The notes beneath the pieces were generated by a model. It searched no databases. It had not been told where the DNA came from and worked only from the letters and a program-made list of their open reading frames with translations. A stretch of 64,000 nucleotides of DNA from Nitrososphaerota archaeon (GTDB lineage: Archaea > Thermoproteota > Nitrososphaeria > Nitrososphaerales > Nitrosopumilaceae). This document shows positions 22,115 to 30,652 of this stretch, in pieces; positions within the stretch are counted from its first letter, which is position 1; the number at the start of each line of letters is the position of its first letter. The stretch lies in contig JABDDN010000003.1 in the NCBI GenBank assembly GCA_013287585.1, positions 1-64,000 on the forward strand, given 5' to 3'. The position numbers and the translations under genes were made by a program.

Positions 22115-22843
22115 ATGCAAAAAACAACGACAGCAATACTGGCTATATCTATAGCTGCCATAACGGTCAGCTTTATAGCAGCAAACGGTATGCTTCCAAC
22201 GACATTTATGGTTGCGCAAAGCAATCCACAGCCTGGCATCAATGATAAAAGTACGATGTTAGGACACGTTACCTATGTGGTAAAGGGTCCTGATGGACAC
22301 ATCAAGGCATATGCCCAAACAGACAACTCCAGAACAATTGAAGGAATAAACTGTGCGGAACAGATTCTGTTCAATCCAAACAATGGACAAAAACTAGTCA
22401 CCAACAATACAGCTAGCGCTTGTCCTGGTATGGATGTTAGAAGTTCAGCTGGATTCAATGGCTTTAATGTAATTGGTCTGGTAAACGGCTCTAGTACCAC
22501 AGGAATGATACTTAACGGCTCAGACAACATATCCACCTCAAAGATTGGTGGAACCCGTACAAATTCAGGAGATGGAATAATCGTTACTGCAAATCAAGGT
22601 GCGTCTGTAGCAAGTACAGTAGCTGGAACACCAACATACAACCAGATAACAATCACATCACCAGCATTCACATTCACAGGTGATAGAGCTGCGGGAACAA
22701 ACATACGTGGTTCATTCTTGCTGAATAACACAGGAAGTGCAGCAAACGTAGCTACGTTCGCAGAAAATACATTTACTGGCGGTGGTGTAGCTGTAGCTAA
22801 CGGAGACACTTTGACTGTCACTTGGACAATAACCCTAAGCTAA
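22115..22843 (+). CDS. secreted beta-rich protein
   Basis: 242 residues with a signal peptide (TTTAILAISIAAITVSFIAA). The mature part is Gly/Thr/Asn-rich and beta-strand-like, without charged clusters. It includes TYNQITITSPAFTFTGDRAA and ends in LTVTWTITLS, which resembles a structural surface or filament-like protein. No catalytic motif is seen. It is followed directly by a hairpin-plus-T terminator and preceded by a palindrome. Family not recognised. Confidence 0.7.
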   Translation: MQKTTTAILAISIAAITVSFIAANGMLPTTFMVAQSNPQPGINDKSTMLGHVTYVVKGPDGHIKAYAQTDNSRTIEGINCAEQILFNPNNGQKLVTNNTASACPGMDVRSSAGFNGFNVIGLVNGSSTTGMILNGSDNISTSKIGGTRTNSGDGIIVTANQGASVASTVAGTPTYNQITITSPAFTFTGDRAAGTNIRGSFLLNNTGSAANVATFAENTFTGGGVAVANGDTLTVTWTITLS

Positions 22844-22880
22844 GCACTAACCAATTTTTTTAGGCAGTGCTAGTTTTTTT
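22843..22880 (+). terminator. hairpin with T-run
   Basis: AGCACT (22843-22848) pairs with AGTGCT (22866-22871), followed two bases later by seven T (22874-22880), just after the stop of the secreted-protein gene. Archaeal termination often needs only the T-run; the stem makes this a stronger call. Confidence 0.6.
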
Positions 22881-23051
22881 ATATAATTATAGTTATTGAA
22901 AAAATATTGTGATTTAATCATTCATCATAACCTATCTGGATTCAAAAGACCTTCAATTTGTTCAAGCTTGTGTCCATCACTAATGAGGATCTGAGTCTAA
23001 TTATAATAGAAAAAGAGGACGTATTCGCCAATTTCCCATTGCGAGTTCTCC

Positions 23052-23693
23052 CTACTCGTATGTAGATTGTGACGATACACCCGAGGGTGATGGAACTGAT
23101 GGGAATCTGTCGCCAATTTGTTGTTCTGCAACTGCCGATGCCTCTTGTAGGATCTTGTCCGTTTCCTCGTTTGATACATCAGAGTCTACGCTAAAGTCTC
23201 CACTGGCTAATGAATCCATCATTAGTCCGTTGAGTGTCTGGGTCATAGAGTTTAGTTCGGAATCTGCTTCTGGCATGAATCTTCCAAGGGATGATTTGAG
23301 TCCCTTCATTGTTGACATTGCTGGTGCGATTGCTACCATTGCATCTCCAAGATCGTGGATGGTAGTTAGACGTAATTGCACCTGTTCTAGTGCCATTCTT
23401 GCATTTCCTAGCATTTTTGTGACCTTTCTTATTTCAGCAAGTTCATTTGACAGAACTCTGCTTGTACTAGAGTCGTGTTGTTGCATTGCGGCTACGATTC
23501 GTTTGAAAAGCTGGGCATCTCTTTCCCTTAACTTTCCCAACATAGAATCCATCTTCGATATTTGTCCCTGTAATTTGTTCACAGCGCCCTCTATCCTAGG
23601 TTTGAGTGCTCCCTGTGGTTTTACAGTTTCACGTAATTTTTCGGTTAAACCCACAGACTCTGGTCGAGTCCATGTTTTATCGAAGCCGGTCAT
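23052..23693 (-). CDS. cdvB: ESCRT-III-like cell division protein CdvB paralogue 1
   Basis: 213 residues with the Snf7/ESCRT-III helical core: basic N-terminal helices (KLRETVKPQGALKPRIEGAV, KLQGQISKMDSMLGKLRERD), conserved LGNARMALEQVQLRL, and an acidic C-terminal helix (EETDKILQEASAVAEQQIGD). It ends in RFPSVPSPSG, which resembles the proline-rich MIM2 motif that contacts the CdvC/Vps4 MIT domain. ESCRT-III polymers drive membrane constriction in cell division. It is closely similar to the gene at 55818-56456, with which it shares a promoter element. Which of the several thaumarchaeal CdvB paralogues this is cannot be decided here. Confidence 0.9.
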   Translation of the reverse strand: MTGFDKTWTRPESVGLTEKLRETVKPQGALKPRIEGAVNKLQGQISKMDSMLGKLRERDAQLFKRIVAAMQQHDSSTSRVLSNELAEIRKVTKMLGNARMALEQVQLRLTTIHDLGDAMVAIAPAMSTMKGLKSSLGRFMPEADSELNSMTQTLNGLMMDSLASGDFSVDSDVSNEETDKILQEASAVAEQQIGDRFPSVPSPSGVSSQSTYE

Positions 23694-23725
23694 GCGAGGT
23701 ACTTTAAAATTTGATTCTTAATGGC

Positions 23726-23770
23726 AGGTGTATATTATCATCAACATTAGGCTAAATTTAGCTCACAAAA
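23726..23770 (-). promoter_or_regulatory. palindromic promoter element of ESCRT-III gene 1
   Basis: GCTAAATTTAGCTCACAAAA (23751-23770, plus strand) has a 12-bp palindrome and begins 58 nt from the start codon base at 23693; AGGTGT lies at 23726-23731. Both elements recur with identical spacing upstream of the second ESCRT-III gene. TAAATTTA may also serve as the TATA element, which would give a leader of roughly 30 nt. Confidence 0.7.
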
Positions 23771-23801
23771 TGTAAATCAGGTACATAGCAATTTGGGATT
23801 T

Positions 23802-24560
23802 GTGGTAAAAATTGCTGTCTTTGATTCCGGCTTGGGATCACTTTCAATAATTAAACCAATTCAGAAAAAAGTTATTGCCGATATAATCTATTTTGCAGAT
23901 CAAAAGAATTTTCCATATGGCAAAAAATCTGTTCTACAGCTTGAAAAAATAATAAAATCCACTATTGAAATGTTAGATAAAAATTTCAGTCCCAATATAA
24001 TAGTAATTGGTTCCAACACACCATCGCTTTTATTAAAAAAAATTATTAAGAATACAAGAATTGTTAGAGTTTTTCCACCATTAAAAGATGCAAAACGGAA
24101 AACAAAAACAAAAACAATAGCAATTCTTGCTACAGAATCTGTAATTAAAAGTAATACATTACAGAATTATATTAAAAAAAATTTGCCTAAAAAAATCAAA
24201 GTTGTTAAAATTAATGCGTCACCACTTGTAGAGCTTGTTGAATCTGGTAAATTTATGGATAACAAAAAACTATGTATAAATATAATTAAAAAGATTTTAT
24301 CAAAATCATTTATACAGAATCATGTTGATGTTGCAACTTTATCAAGTACGCATCTTCCTTTTCTTTTGCCGTTATTAAAAGAAATTTTTCCAAATATCAT
24401 ATTTTTAGATCCGGGAAATGTTGTTGCGGATAAAATTGCCAAGAAATTAAGACATCAAAATAAAACAAAGACATTAACTATTTTTGCATCAGGAAATGTA
24501 CAAGTATTTCAAAAAAAATTATCTAAAATAGGAATTAAAAATAAAGTTAGATCATTATGA
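23802..24560 (+). CDS. glutamate/aspartate racemase homologue lacking both catalytic Cys
   Basis: About 252 residues in the MurI/Asp-Glu racemase fold. Landmarks are KIAVFDSGLGSLSIIKPI (family: VFDSGVGGLT), IIYFADQKNFPYG, VIGSNTPS where active enzymes have ACNTAS, and TLSSTHLPFL where they have GCTHYPLL. Both catalytic cysteines are Ser here, so a normal two-base racemase mechanism is unlikely. The start is GTG 23802 (an in-frame TTG at 23793 is possible). Lys/Ile-rich and AT-rich. Archaea of this phylum lack peptidoglycan, so a different role is likely. It converges on cbiF with a 6-nt overlap. Confidence 0.75.
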   Translation: MVKIAVFDSGLGSLSIIKPIQKKVIADIIYFADQKNFPYGKKSVLQLEKIIKSTIEMLDKNFSPNIIVIGSNTPSLLLKKIIKNTRIVRVFPPLKDAKRKTKTKTIAILATESVIKSNTLQNYIKKNLPKKIKVVKINASPLVELVESGKFMDNKKLCINIIKKILSKSFIQNHVDVATLSSTHLPFLLPLLKEIFPNIIFLDPGNVVADKIAKKLRHQNKTKTLTIFASGNVQVFQKKLSKIGIKNKVRSL

Positions 24561-25322
24561 TTTGATTTTTGCTTTTCTGAATCCATGGCTAAAAGTTTTA
24601 TCATATAATTTAGAATACTCGTAAGATTTTGGTTTTATCACATCACCAATTATGACAATTGCAGTTCTGGTAATTTTTTCGTCTCTGACTTTTTTTGTTA
24701 TATCTGTTAGTGTTCCAGTAATTATTTTTTGATCGCCCCAGCTTGCACGATAAACTACAGCAGCAGGAGTGGAAGTTGTATATCCACCATCTATTGCTTG
24801 CTTTACAATTTCTGAGAGAAGATGAACGCTGAGATAGAATATCATGGTAGCTTTATGCTTTGCAAGCTCTGAGATTCTCTCTTCTTTAGGAACTTTGGTT
24901 CGTGATTCTGCTCTTGTTATAATCATGGTCTGAGTTACACCTGGAAGTGTTAATTGTATACCAAGTGCTGCAGCAGATGCCAAAAATGATGTTACTCCAG
25001 GAACAACTTCTGATTCAACACCTTCTGGTTGCAGATTGTCTATCTGTTCTTTTATTGCACCATATATGCTTGGATCACCATCATGTAATCTTACAACAAT
25101 TTTGTTTTTCTTTGCATTATTTTTTAAGATTTCAAAAATCTCTTCTCGAACAAGTTTTGAAGCATCATGAAGTTTTGCTTTTTTACAGAAATTAAGAATT
25201 GGGGTTGGAATTAATGAACCAGAATACACTACAACGTCTGCCTTTTGAATTATTTTTTTTGCTTTAACTGTAATAAGATCAGGATCACCGGGACCACAGC
25301 CAACAAAGTAAACTTTATGCAC
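24555..25322 (-). CDS. cbiF: cobalt-precorrin-4 C11-methyltransferase
   Basis: 255-residue SAM-dependent tetrapyrrole methylase. It has the family N-terminal loop VYFVGCGPGDPDLITVKA, the VVYSGSLIP block diagnostic for the C11 enzyme, the KIVVRLHDGDPSIYGA SAM-site loop, and EVVPGVTSFLASAAALG. It methylates C-11 during corrin ring synthesis. It overlaps the upstream cbiL by 8 nt, forming a cbiT-cbiL-cbiF series on the minus strand. Confidence 0.93.
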   Translation of the reverse strand: MHKVYFVGCGPGDPDLITVKAKKIIQKADVVVYSGSLIPTPILNFCKKAKLHDASKLVREEIFEILKNNAKKNKIVVRLHDGDPSIYGAIKEQIDNLQPEGVESEVVPGVTSFLASAAALGIQLTLPGVTQTMIITRAESRTKVPKEERISELAKHKATMIFYLSVHLLSEIVKQAIDGGYTTSTPAAVVYRASWGDQKIITGTLTDITKKVRDEKITRTAIVIIGDVIKPKSYEYSKLYDKTFSHGFRKAKIKS

Positions 25323-26046
25323 GTTTTACCACCATGATTGAAAAGTATTTTGTAGTCATCGTATCTTTGGTAACTTCACCTAGGGTTAACTTTTTGATTA
25401 TTTCCTGATCAGTTCCTATATCTTGGCCAATTGCAAAAATTGAGCTATCTGGAAATCCAGCTTCTTTTAGTAATTTTATTACCTGATCAAAATATCTACC
25501 GTCTTTTAGAAAAATCATAGTGTCACAATTTTTTGCAGTTTCCTTAACTCTTGACAGATCATAACAAGATGGAATCACTGCCATTGTTTCTGCACCTTCT
25601 GCAAGACTAATTCCTACTTTGGATGCAAAAGTAAACATAGATACAATTCCTGGGATGACACTAATCTTAATCTCAGGATGTTTTGCTTGCAATTCTCTAT
25701 CAATGTAGATCCATGTACTGTAAAGATATGGATCGCCAACTGTAAGATAAACAACTTTTTTTCCAGAAAGAACCTTTTCTGCAATGATTTGAGCATTTTG
25801 TTGCCAACTATTTTCTAAAGTATCTTTTTCTTTGACCATTGGAAACACCAAGTTAACAACTTCTGGATTTTTGTACTTGTCAACTAATGATTCTATGATA
25901 GAATAAACAATGCTAGGTTTTCCTTCTTTAGAGGTGGGACAGATAATCACTTCGGCACTTTTTATTGCTTTGACTGCCTTTACCGTTAAAAGCTCTGGAT
26001 CACCAGGACCACAGCCAACACAAATAAGCTCAGACATTAATTGCAA
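25315..26046 (-). CDS. cbiL: cobalt-precorrin-2 C20-methyltransferase
   Basis: 243 residues, tetrapyrrole methylase family. It begins with LICVGCGPGDPELLTVKAVK and has VIICPTSKEGKPS (typical of the C20 enzymes), KVVYLTVGDPYLYSTWIYI and SVIPGIVSMFTFASKVG. It adds a methyl at C-20 early in cobalamin biosynthesis. ATG near 26046 starts just before the family N-terminus. Cotranscribed with cbiF (overlap), and cbiT lies 78 nt upstream on the same strand. Confidence 0.92.
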   Translation of the reverse strand: MQLMSELICVGCGPGDPELLTVKAVKAIKSAEVIICPTSKEGKPSIVYSIIESLVDKYKNPEVVNLVFPMVKEKDTLENSWQQNAQIIAEKVLSGKKVVYLTVGDPYLYSTWIYIDRELQAKHPEIKISVIPGIVSMFTFASKVGISLAEGAETMAVIPSCYDLSRVKETAKNCDTMIFLKDGRYFDQVIKLLKEAGFPDSSIFAIGQDIGTDQEIIKKLTLGEVTKDTMTTKYFSIMVVKRA

Positions 26047-26124
26047 TCAAAATTGTGCCTAATTAAAAGCTAGATTTTAGAGAAATGTTTCGTAGCAGGA
26101 ACAAAATGCAAAAAAGATACGTTG

Positions 26125-26715
26125 TTAGATTTTTGATGCAGAAATTATTGTGACGGGATTTCTTGCAAGCATCATTGTACCAGTAGAGGTTTTACGGCTC
26201 TTTGAAATTGTAATTTGTGTGATATCTATTGATGAGAATTTGAGCTTTTCAACTACATTCAAAACTGCAAACAGAGTTTCAATGAGGATTGTCCCTATTA
26301 CTATTCTACCACCTTGTTTAAGTTTGGATTCACAGAGTTTCACGATATCAGCTGTGTCACCACCCGTGCCCCCTATGAAAATTGCATCAGCCATTGGCAA
26401 TTCTGAAATTTTTTCTTTTGCATTGCCTAAAATCACAGTAACGTTAGAAATTTGGAATTTGGCAAGATTTTTTTTGGTTAAATCTACTGCATTGGGGTCA
26501 AGATCAATTGCAAATACTTTACCTAGTTGTTGTACTTGCAAAGCAGCCTCAACAGATACAGAACCGCTTCCACAACCGACATCATAGATTATTTGGCCTG
26601 GTGAGAGCCTTCCTTTACTTATTTGAACAGCTCTTACCTCCTCTTTGGTTATAGGAACTTCTTCAACTCTCTCAAAAAATTCATCAGGAATTCCGGGAGT
26701 GCTATATTTCCACAT
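26125..26715 (-). CDS. cbiT: cobalt-precorrin C15-methyltransferase/decarboxylase subunit
   Basis: 196-residue Rossmann methyltransferase. Family N-terminus GIPDEFFERVEEVPITKEEV is followed by motif I VGCGSGSVSVEAALQ, VFAIDLDPNAVDLTKKNLAK and the GNAKE/DAIFIGGTGGD blocks. CbiT performs the C-15 methylation and C-12 side chain decarboxylation; in many archaea it is a separate protein from CbiE. No cbiE is seen nearby. Confidence 0.92.
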   Translation of the reverse strand: MWKYSTPGIPDEFFERVEEVPITKEEVRAVQISKGRLSPGQIIYDVGCGSGSVSVEAALQVQQLGKVFAIDLDPNAVDLTKKNLAKFQISNVTVILGNAKEKISELPMADAIFIGGTGGDTADIVKLCESKLKQGGRIVIGTILIETLFAVLNVVEKLKFSSIDITQITISKSRKTSTGTMMLARNPVTIISASKI

Positions 26716-26748
26716 TCTAGATGAATTATACAGTCTTGATATTTAGTG

Positions 26749-27165
26749 CTACCTAATAACTTGTAAACCTACTTCTGGATGAATCAAGGTGTTTACAAGA
26801 ATCCAGCTAAATACGAACATGAAAAAGTAGCTTCCTATACCTGTCATGATCAGTTTTTTCTTATCAGAAGCTGGCAATTGAATCCGCATTGATTTTGCTA
26901 TTGCATATGAAATGATAAACAAGAAAATCATAATTCCAAATCCCAAAAACGGCCTTGATGCCTCTTCAATAGATAATCCAAGCTCTGCTGATAGTGCACC
27001 TGCGAGTATACCCATACCTACACGAAGCCAGAAAAGTTTGTCAAGTGGGTTTTTTCGCTTAACCCCTTCTGTCTGATTTGGCGTAGGAACCTCTGGAGAT
27101 GTATCCTTTGTGTTAGGATTATTTGGGGCAGGCGTTTCTTTTTCTTTTTTTGGATGTCTAGTCAA
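26749..27165 (-). CDS. three-TM hypothetical membrane protein
   Basis: 138 residues. A long polar Pro/Asn/Thr-rich N-terminus (about residues 1-38) precedes three hydrophobic segments (VGMGILAGALSAELGL, FLGFGIMIFLFIISYAIA, IGSYFFMFVFSWILVNTLI). Family not recognised. It lies between cbiT and the divergent rqcH gene. The topology suggests a small integral membrane protein with a cytosolic or external disordered tail. Confidence 0.65.
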   Translation of the reverse strand: MTRHPKKEKETPAPNNPNTKDTSPEVPTPNQTEGVKRKNPLDKLFWLRVGMGILAGALSAELGLSIEEASRPFLGFGIMIFLFIISYAIAKSMRIQLPASDKKKLIMTGIGSYFFMFVFSWILVNTLIHPEVGLQVIR

Positions 27166-27261
27166 TTAAATTTACAAAGTGACTCACAGTCATCCTTGTT
27201 TAAAATCTTTGGATGACCATTCAATAGCAACAGTATAATTTTAGAGTAACAACTCTTCATT

Positions 27262-29193
27262 ATGACGCTAGCTGGAATCGAGTTACGTTACTTGGTAAAT
27301 GAAATTAGTAAAAACATAAGTGAATATTATGTAAGCAACATCTATGGAATAAGTCGTAATAGTATTCTTTTCAAATTACATCATCCTGAAAAGCCAGATA
27401 TCTTGTTAATGTTTTCTACATTTGGCTTTTGGATTACTACAAGAAAGATAGAACAAATAGAAGAAAATAGACTGGTAAAGAGATTAAGAAATGATCTTCT
27501 AAGATCCAAAATTTCTGAGATAAAACAAATTGGCACAGAAAGAATTGTATACATTACATTTAGTGGATTAAGTCAAGAATTTGTTCTTGTAGGGGAATTT
27601 TTTGGTGATGGCAATATTGTTCTATGCAATAAAGAAATGAAAATTCTTTCTTTATTGCACTCAATAGATGTCAGACATAGAAAATTAAATGTGGGTTTTA
27701 ATTACGAATTACCCCCTTTAGGTGGTTTAAACATTTTTGAAATGACATTAAAAGATCTCATGGATATTAAATCAGTTTCAACAGCCACAGTAAGATGGAT
27801 AGGTAGAACTCTAGGACTTCCTACAAAATATGCTGAAGAAATAATGAAGCTTGCAAATATAGATCCACAGTCACCAGGAAATAGTCTTTCCGATAATGAT
27901 ATAGAAAAAATTTTTAGCGTTACAAAATCTATTACAGAAAAAGTTGTAAATGGAATTCATGAACCATTATTGGTACGTGATGAAAAGAAATCAGATGTTT
28001 TACCTTTGCCACTAGGAGATATAGAAAATAAAAACTGTACTAGAGTAGCAAGTTTTATGGAAGGTCTTGATTTACTTTTTACAGAAAATCTTCTTGAAGC
28101 TGGTAAAACATCACAAACAAACACTGTTACTCAAAAGATAGAGGAATTTGAACATAAATTAGAGGAACAAACTAAAGCAATTTCTACAGTTAAGCAAAGA
28201 ACTGGCTCAATCTCAGCTGTAGCAAAATCTCTTTTAGAATTTAACTCTAAAGGAATAGCTTCACTTGTGGATCCTAATATTTTACAGATGTTTAAGGATC
28301 AGAGCACATCACTTGCAAAAGAAAGAGGAATTTCGTTTCTAATAGTCAAAGAGGAGAAAATAAAAATAAATCCAGATTCATCCATGCCAGCTATTGCATC
28401 AACATTATTTAACGAATCAAAAAGACAGTTAAAAGCAATTGAGACCATAGAATTAGAAAAGAGAAAGACAGAAAGAATTTTGGAAGGATTTAGAAAACAA
28501 GCCAGTATTGCAAAGGATTCTGTCGTTTTTTCAGTGCAAAAAAAAAGAGAATGGTATGAAAGATACAGGTGGTTTTTCACTTCAGATGGCCTTTTGGCAA
28601 TAGGTGGCCGTGATGCATCATCAAACTCATCAGTCATAAGAAAACATCTTGAAAAAGATGACAAGGTATTTCATGCAGAAATTGTTGGATCACCTTTTTT
28701 CTTATTAAAAAATAGTTCTGATAATACAGTTACAAGTGTAAAGGAAACTGCACATGCCACTGTTTGTTTTAGCAGAGCTTGGAGGGAAGGATTGTATGGA
28801 TTAAATGCATATTGGGTAACTTCAGATCAGATAAAAACAGCAGCACCAAGTGGACAATTTATTGCAAAGGGTTCATTCATAGTTGAAGGAACTAGGAGTT
28901 TTGTCCAAGTAACTACACTACAACTTTCTGTAGGGCTATATCAAAAAGGAGACAGTTATTCATTGATGTGCGGACCGTCTGAACCAATCAAAAAAAATTG
29001 TGTCTACTATGTTACTATTGAGCCATCCGGTCTAGAAATGGTAGAAGCAGCAAAAAAAATCAAAATTGAGTTTCAAAAATTTAAAGAAAAAGAAGAAATT
29101 GTTAAAGCAATAAGTATTGATGATTTTATTCGAGTTATACCAGCAGGAGATAGTCACATAGTGGAATCAGGAACAGGACTGGCATTTAATTGA
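27262..29193 (+). CDS. rqcH: ribosome quality control protein RqcH (NFACT family)
   Basis: 643 residues. NFACT-N domain (about 1-170, MTLAGIELRYLVNEISKNI) with the conserved SIDVRHRKL region, a helix-hairpin-helix-like part (VRWIGRTLGLPTKYAEEI), a long central coiled coil (about 270-330 and 385-430) and NFACT-R (WYERYRWFFTSDGLLAIGGRD, VFHAEIVGSPFFLLKN). Homologues (RqcH, Rqc2/NEMF) bind stalled 50S/60S subunits and direct C-terminal tailing of the nascent chain. It is the first gene of a tightly overlapping three-gene operon with a Mut7-C nuclease-like protein and AMMECR1. Confidence 0.93.
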   Translation: MTLAGIELRYLVNEISKNISEYYVSNIYGISRNSILFKLHHPEKPDILLMFSTFGFWITTRKIEQIEENRLVKRLRNDLLRSKISEIKQIGTERIVYITFSGLSQEFVLVGEFFGDGNIVLCNKEMKILSLLHSIDVRHRKLNVGFNYELPPLGGLNIFEMTLKDLMDIKSVSTATVRWIGRTLGLPTKYAEEIMKLANIDPQSPGNSLSDNDIEKIFSVTKSITEKVVNGIHEPLLVRDEKKSDVLPLPLGDIENKNCTRVASFMEGLDLLFTENLLEAGKTSQTNTVTQKIEEFEHKLEEQTKAISTVKQRTGSISAVAKSLLEFNSKGIASLVDPNILQMFKDQSTSLAKERGISFLIVKEEKIKINPDSSMPAIASTLFNESKRQLKAIETIELEKRKTERILEGFRKQASIAKDSVVFSVQKKREWYERYRWFFTSDGLLAIGGRDASSNSSVIRKHLEKDDKVFHAEIVGSPFFLLKNSSDNTVTSVKETAHATVCFSRAWREGLYGLNAYWVTSDQIKTAAPSGQFIAKGSFIVEGTRSFVQVTTLQLSVGLYQKGDSYSLMCGPSEPIKKNCVYYVTIEPSGLEMVEAAKKIKIEFQKFKEKEEIVKAISIDDFIRVIPAGDSHIVESGTGLAFN

Positions 29194-29678
29194 GTGAAAA
29201 AAGACCTAATTTCATAGTAGATGCAATGCTTGGCAATCTGGCAAAAAAATTACGAATTCTTGGATATGATTCAAAATATTTTTCATCAATTGAAGATGAT
29301 AAGCTCATTGCAATAGCAAAAAATGAAAAACGAATAATCTTAACAAAAGATGAACAGCTTACCAAAATTTCTGAAAAACAAAGTGTCGTTTCTGTGCTTA
29401 TTAGAGGAAATGATGAACTTGAACAAATTGCACAAATAAATGCAAAAATAAAGCTTGATCAATTTGTAATGGATACAAACAATTCTCGTTGTATAGTCTG
29501 CAATGGTATTTTACAGTCAATAGAAAAATATAGAATTATAGGCAAAGTTCCTGAAGGAATTTTGGAAAGGGAAGAAAAGTTTTGGATGTGTGATTCATGT
29601 AAAAAGATCTATTGGGAAGGCACACATTTTGCAAAACTTCAAGAATTTGTTAATAAATTAAACAACAGATTACAATGA
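29190..29678 (+). CDS. Mut7-C RNase domain protein
   Basis: 162 residues, TTG start overlapping the rqcH stop (TTGA). The N-terminal part is PIN-like, FIVDAMLGNLAKKLRILGYD with RIILTKDEQL, as in the Mut7-C (DUF82) family. The C-terminal part is a zinc ribbon (CIVCNG and WMCDSCKKIYWEGTHF). The acidic residues of the PIN-like site (VDAMLG, TKDEQL) are present, so ribonuclease activity is plausible. Coupled translation with rqcH suggests a role linked to stalled ribosomes or mRNA, which is inference. Confidence 0.88.
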   Translation: MSEKRPNFIVDAMLGNLAKKLRILGYDSKYFSSIEDDKLIAIAKNEKRIILTKDEQLTKISEKQSVVSVLIRGNDELEQIAQINAKIKLDQFVMDTNNSRCIVCNGILQSIEKYRIIGKVPEGILEREEKFWMCDSCKKIYWEGTHFAKLQEFVNKLNNRLQ

Positions 29679-30274
29679 TACTATCAGATCAAGATGGAGA
29701 AACCATAGTAAAAACAGCTAGAGATGCAGTAACAGAATATCTTAAAAGAGGAAAAAAAATTAATTTACATGAAGATTTCAAATCAAAATTTTCATATAAT
29801 TCAGGAGTCTTTGTAACTTTAAACAAAAAAGAAAATCTGAGAGGGTGCATTGGGTTTCCAACACCTGTGAAAAAACTCTATCAATCTCTTGTAGATGCAG
29901 CTATTGCTTCTGCAACCGAAGATCCGCGATTTCCACAAGTTCGGTATGAGGAATTAAATGAGATTTCTTTTGAGGTAACCATTTTGACTCCTCCTAAAGA
30001 AGTAAAAGTAACAAACCCCCTTGAATATACTAGTAAGATAAAGGTAGGTAGGGACGGTCTTATCGTAAAATGGGAGTTTGGTTCTGGGCTTCTTTTACCA
30101 CAAGTTCCTGTTGAGTATGGCTGGAATGAAGAGGAATTTCTTAATCACACGTGTGAGAAGGCAGGTGCGCCCTCTAATTGTTGGAAAAATAAAAACACCA
30201 CAATACTACAATTTGAAGGAATTGTTTTCAGTGAGATAAAACCAAATGGAAATGTGGAAAGAGTCTCTCTATAG
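29675..30274 (+). CDS. AMMECR1 family protein
   Basis: 199 residues with the AMMECR1 signature LRGCIGFPTPVKKLYQSLVD, followed by DPRFPQVRYEEL and LLPQVPVEYGWNEEEFLNHT. Biochemical function of this universally distributed family is unresolved. ATG overlaps the preceding stop (ATGA), so it is translationally coupled to the Mut7-C gene. Its 3' end overlaps the convergent phosphomevalonate dehydratase small subunit by 6 nt. Confidence 0.93.
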   Translation: MILSDQDGETIVKTARDAVTEYLKRGKKINLHEDFKSKFSYNSGVFVTLNKKENLRGCIGFPTPVKKLYQSLVDAAIASATEDPRFPQVRYEELNEISFEVTILTPPKEVKVTNPLEYTSKIKVGRDGLIVKWEFGSGLLLPQVPVEYGWNEEEFLNHTCEKAGAPSNCWKNKNTTILQFEGIVFSEIKPNGNVERVSL

Positions 30275-30652
30275 AATTTTTCCATTTTCTGCATCAAGAA
30301 TAATTTTTGCACCATCTTTTATGGAATCGTATTCGTCTTTTGATGCTACAACTAGAGGAATATTTGCAAGAGCACAGCCAGAAGCAGTAGTAAGATCTGC
30401 CTTTAAACAGATCATTGCCTGCGGAGCACATTTGTTAGATTTTATAGAATATATGGTATAAGCACCAACACTGCTTCCAACACCATATGGAAAGACAAGA
30501 ATTTTTTCTGCAAGAGATTTACCAAAGAGATCGTGTTTTTCATCTCTGATTTTGCCAGTTTTTTTGTCAACTGCACCAAGAAAATTCATCGGATTTTTTG
30601 CAACTAATGCAATACCCTGGACTTTGCCTTTTACAATTACTTTTATGGTCAT
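30269..30652 (-). CDS. phosphomevalonate dehydratase small subunit (aconitase X swivel domain)
   Basis: 127 residues matching the AcnX swivel domain: KGKVQGIALVAKNPMNFLGAVD, then LAEKILVFPYGVGSSVGAYT and an end with GAKIILDAENGKIL. With the large subunit it forms the enzyme converting mevalonate 5-phosphate to trans-anhydromevalonate 5-phosphate, the archaeal branch of isoprenoid synthesis for lipids. The start overlaps the large-subunit stop by 4 nt, fixing the pair as one complex. Confidence 0.9.
   Translation of the reverse strand: MTIKVIVKGKVQGIALVAKNPMNFLGAVDKKTGKIRDEKHDLFGKSLAEKILVFPYGVGSSVGAYTIYSIKSNKCAPQAMICLKADLTTASGCALANIPLVVASKDEYDSIKDGAKIILDAENGKIL

Noticed and set aside
22925-22996. 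Minus-strand open stretch reading ILISDGHKLEQIEGLLNPD
   Set aside because: Protein-like but bounded by stops with no start codon; only 24 codons. Probably chance or a tiny remnant.
22997-23179. Basic 60-codon minus-strand ORF overlapping the ESCRT-III gene end
   Set aside because: It is a different frame of the ESCRT-III coding region, with low-complexity His/Arg content and no start signal.
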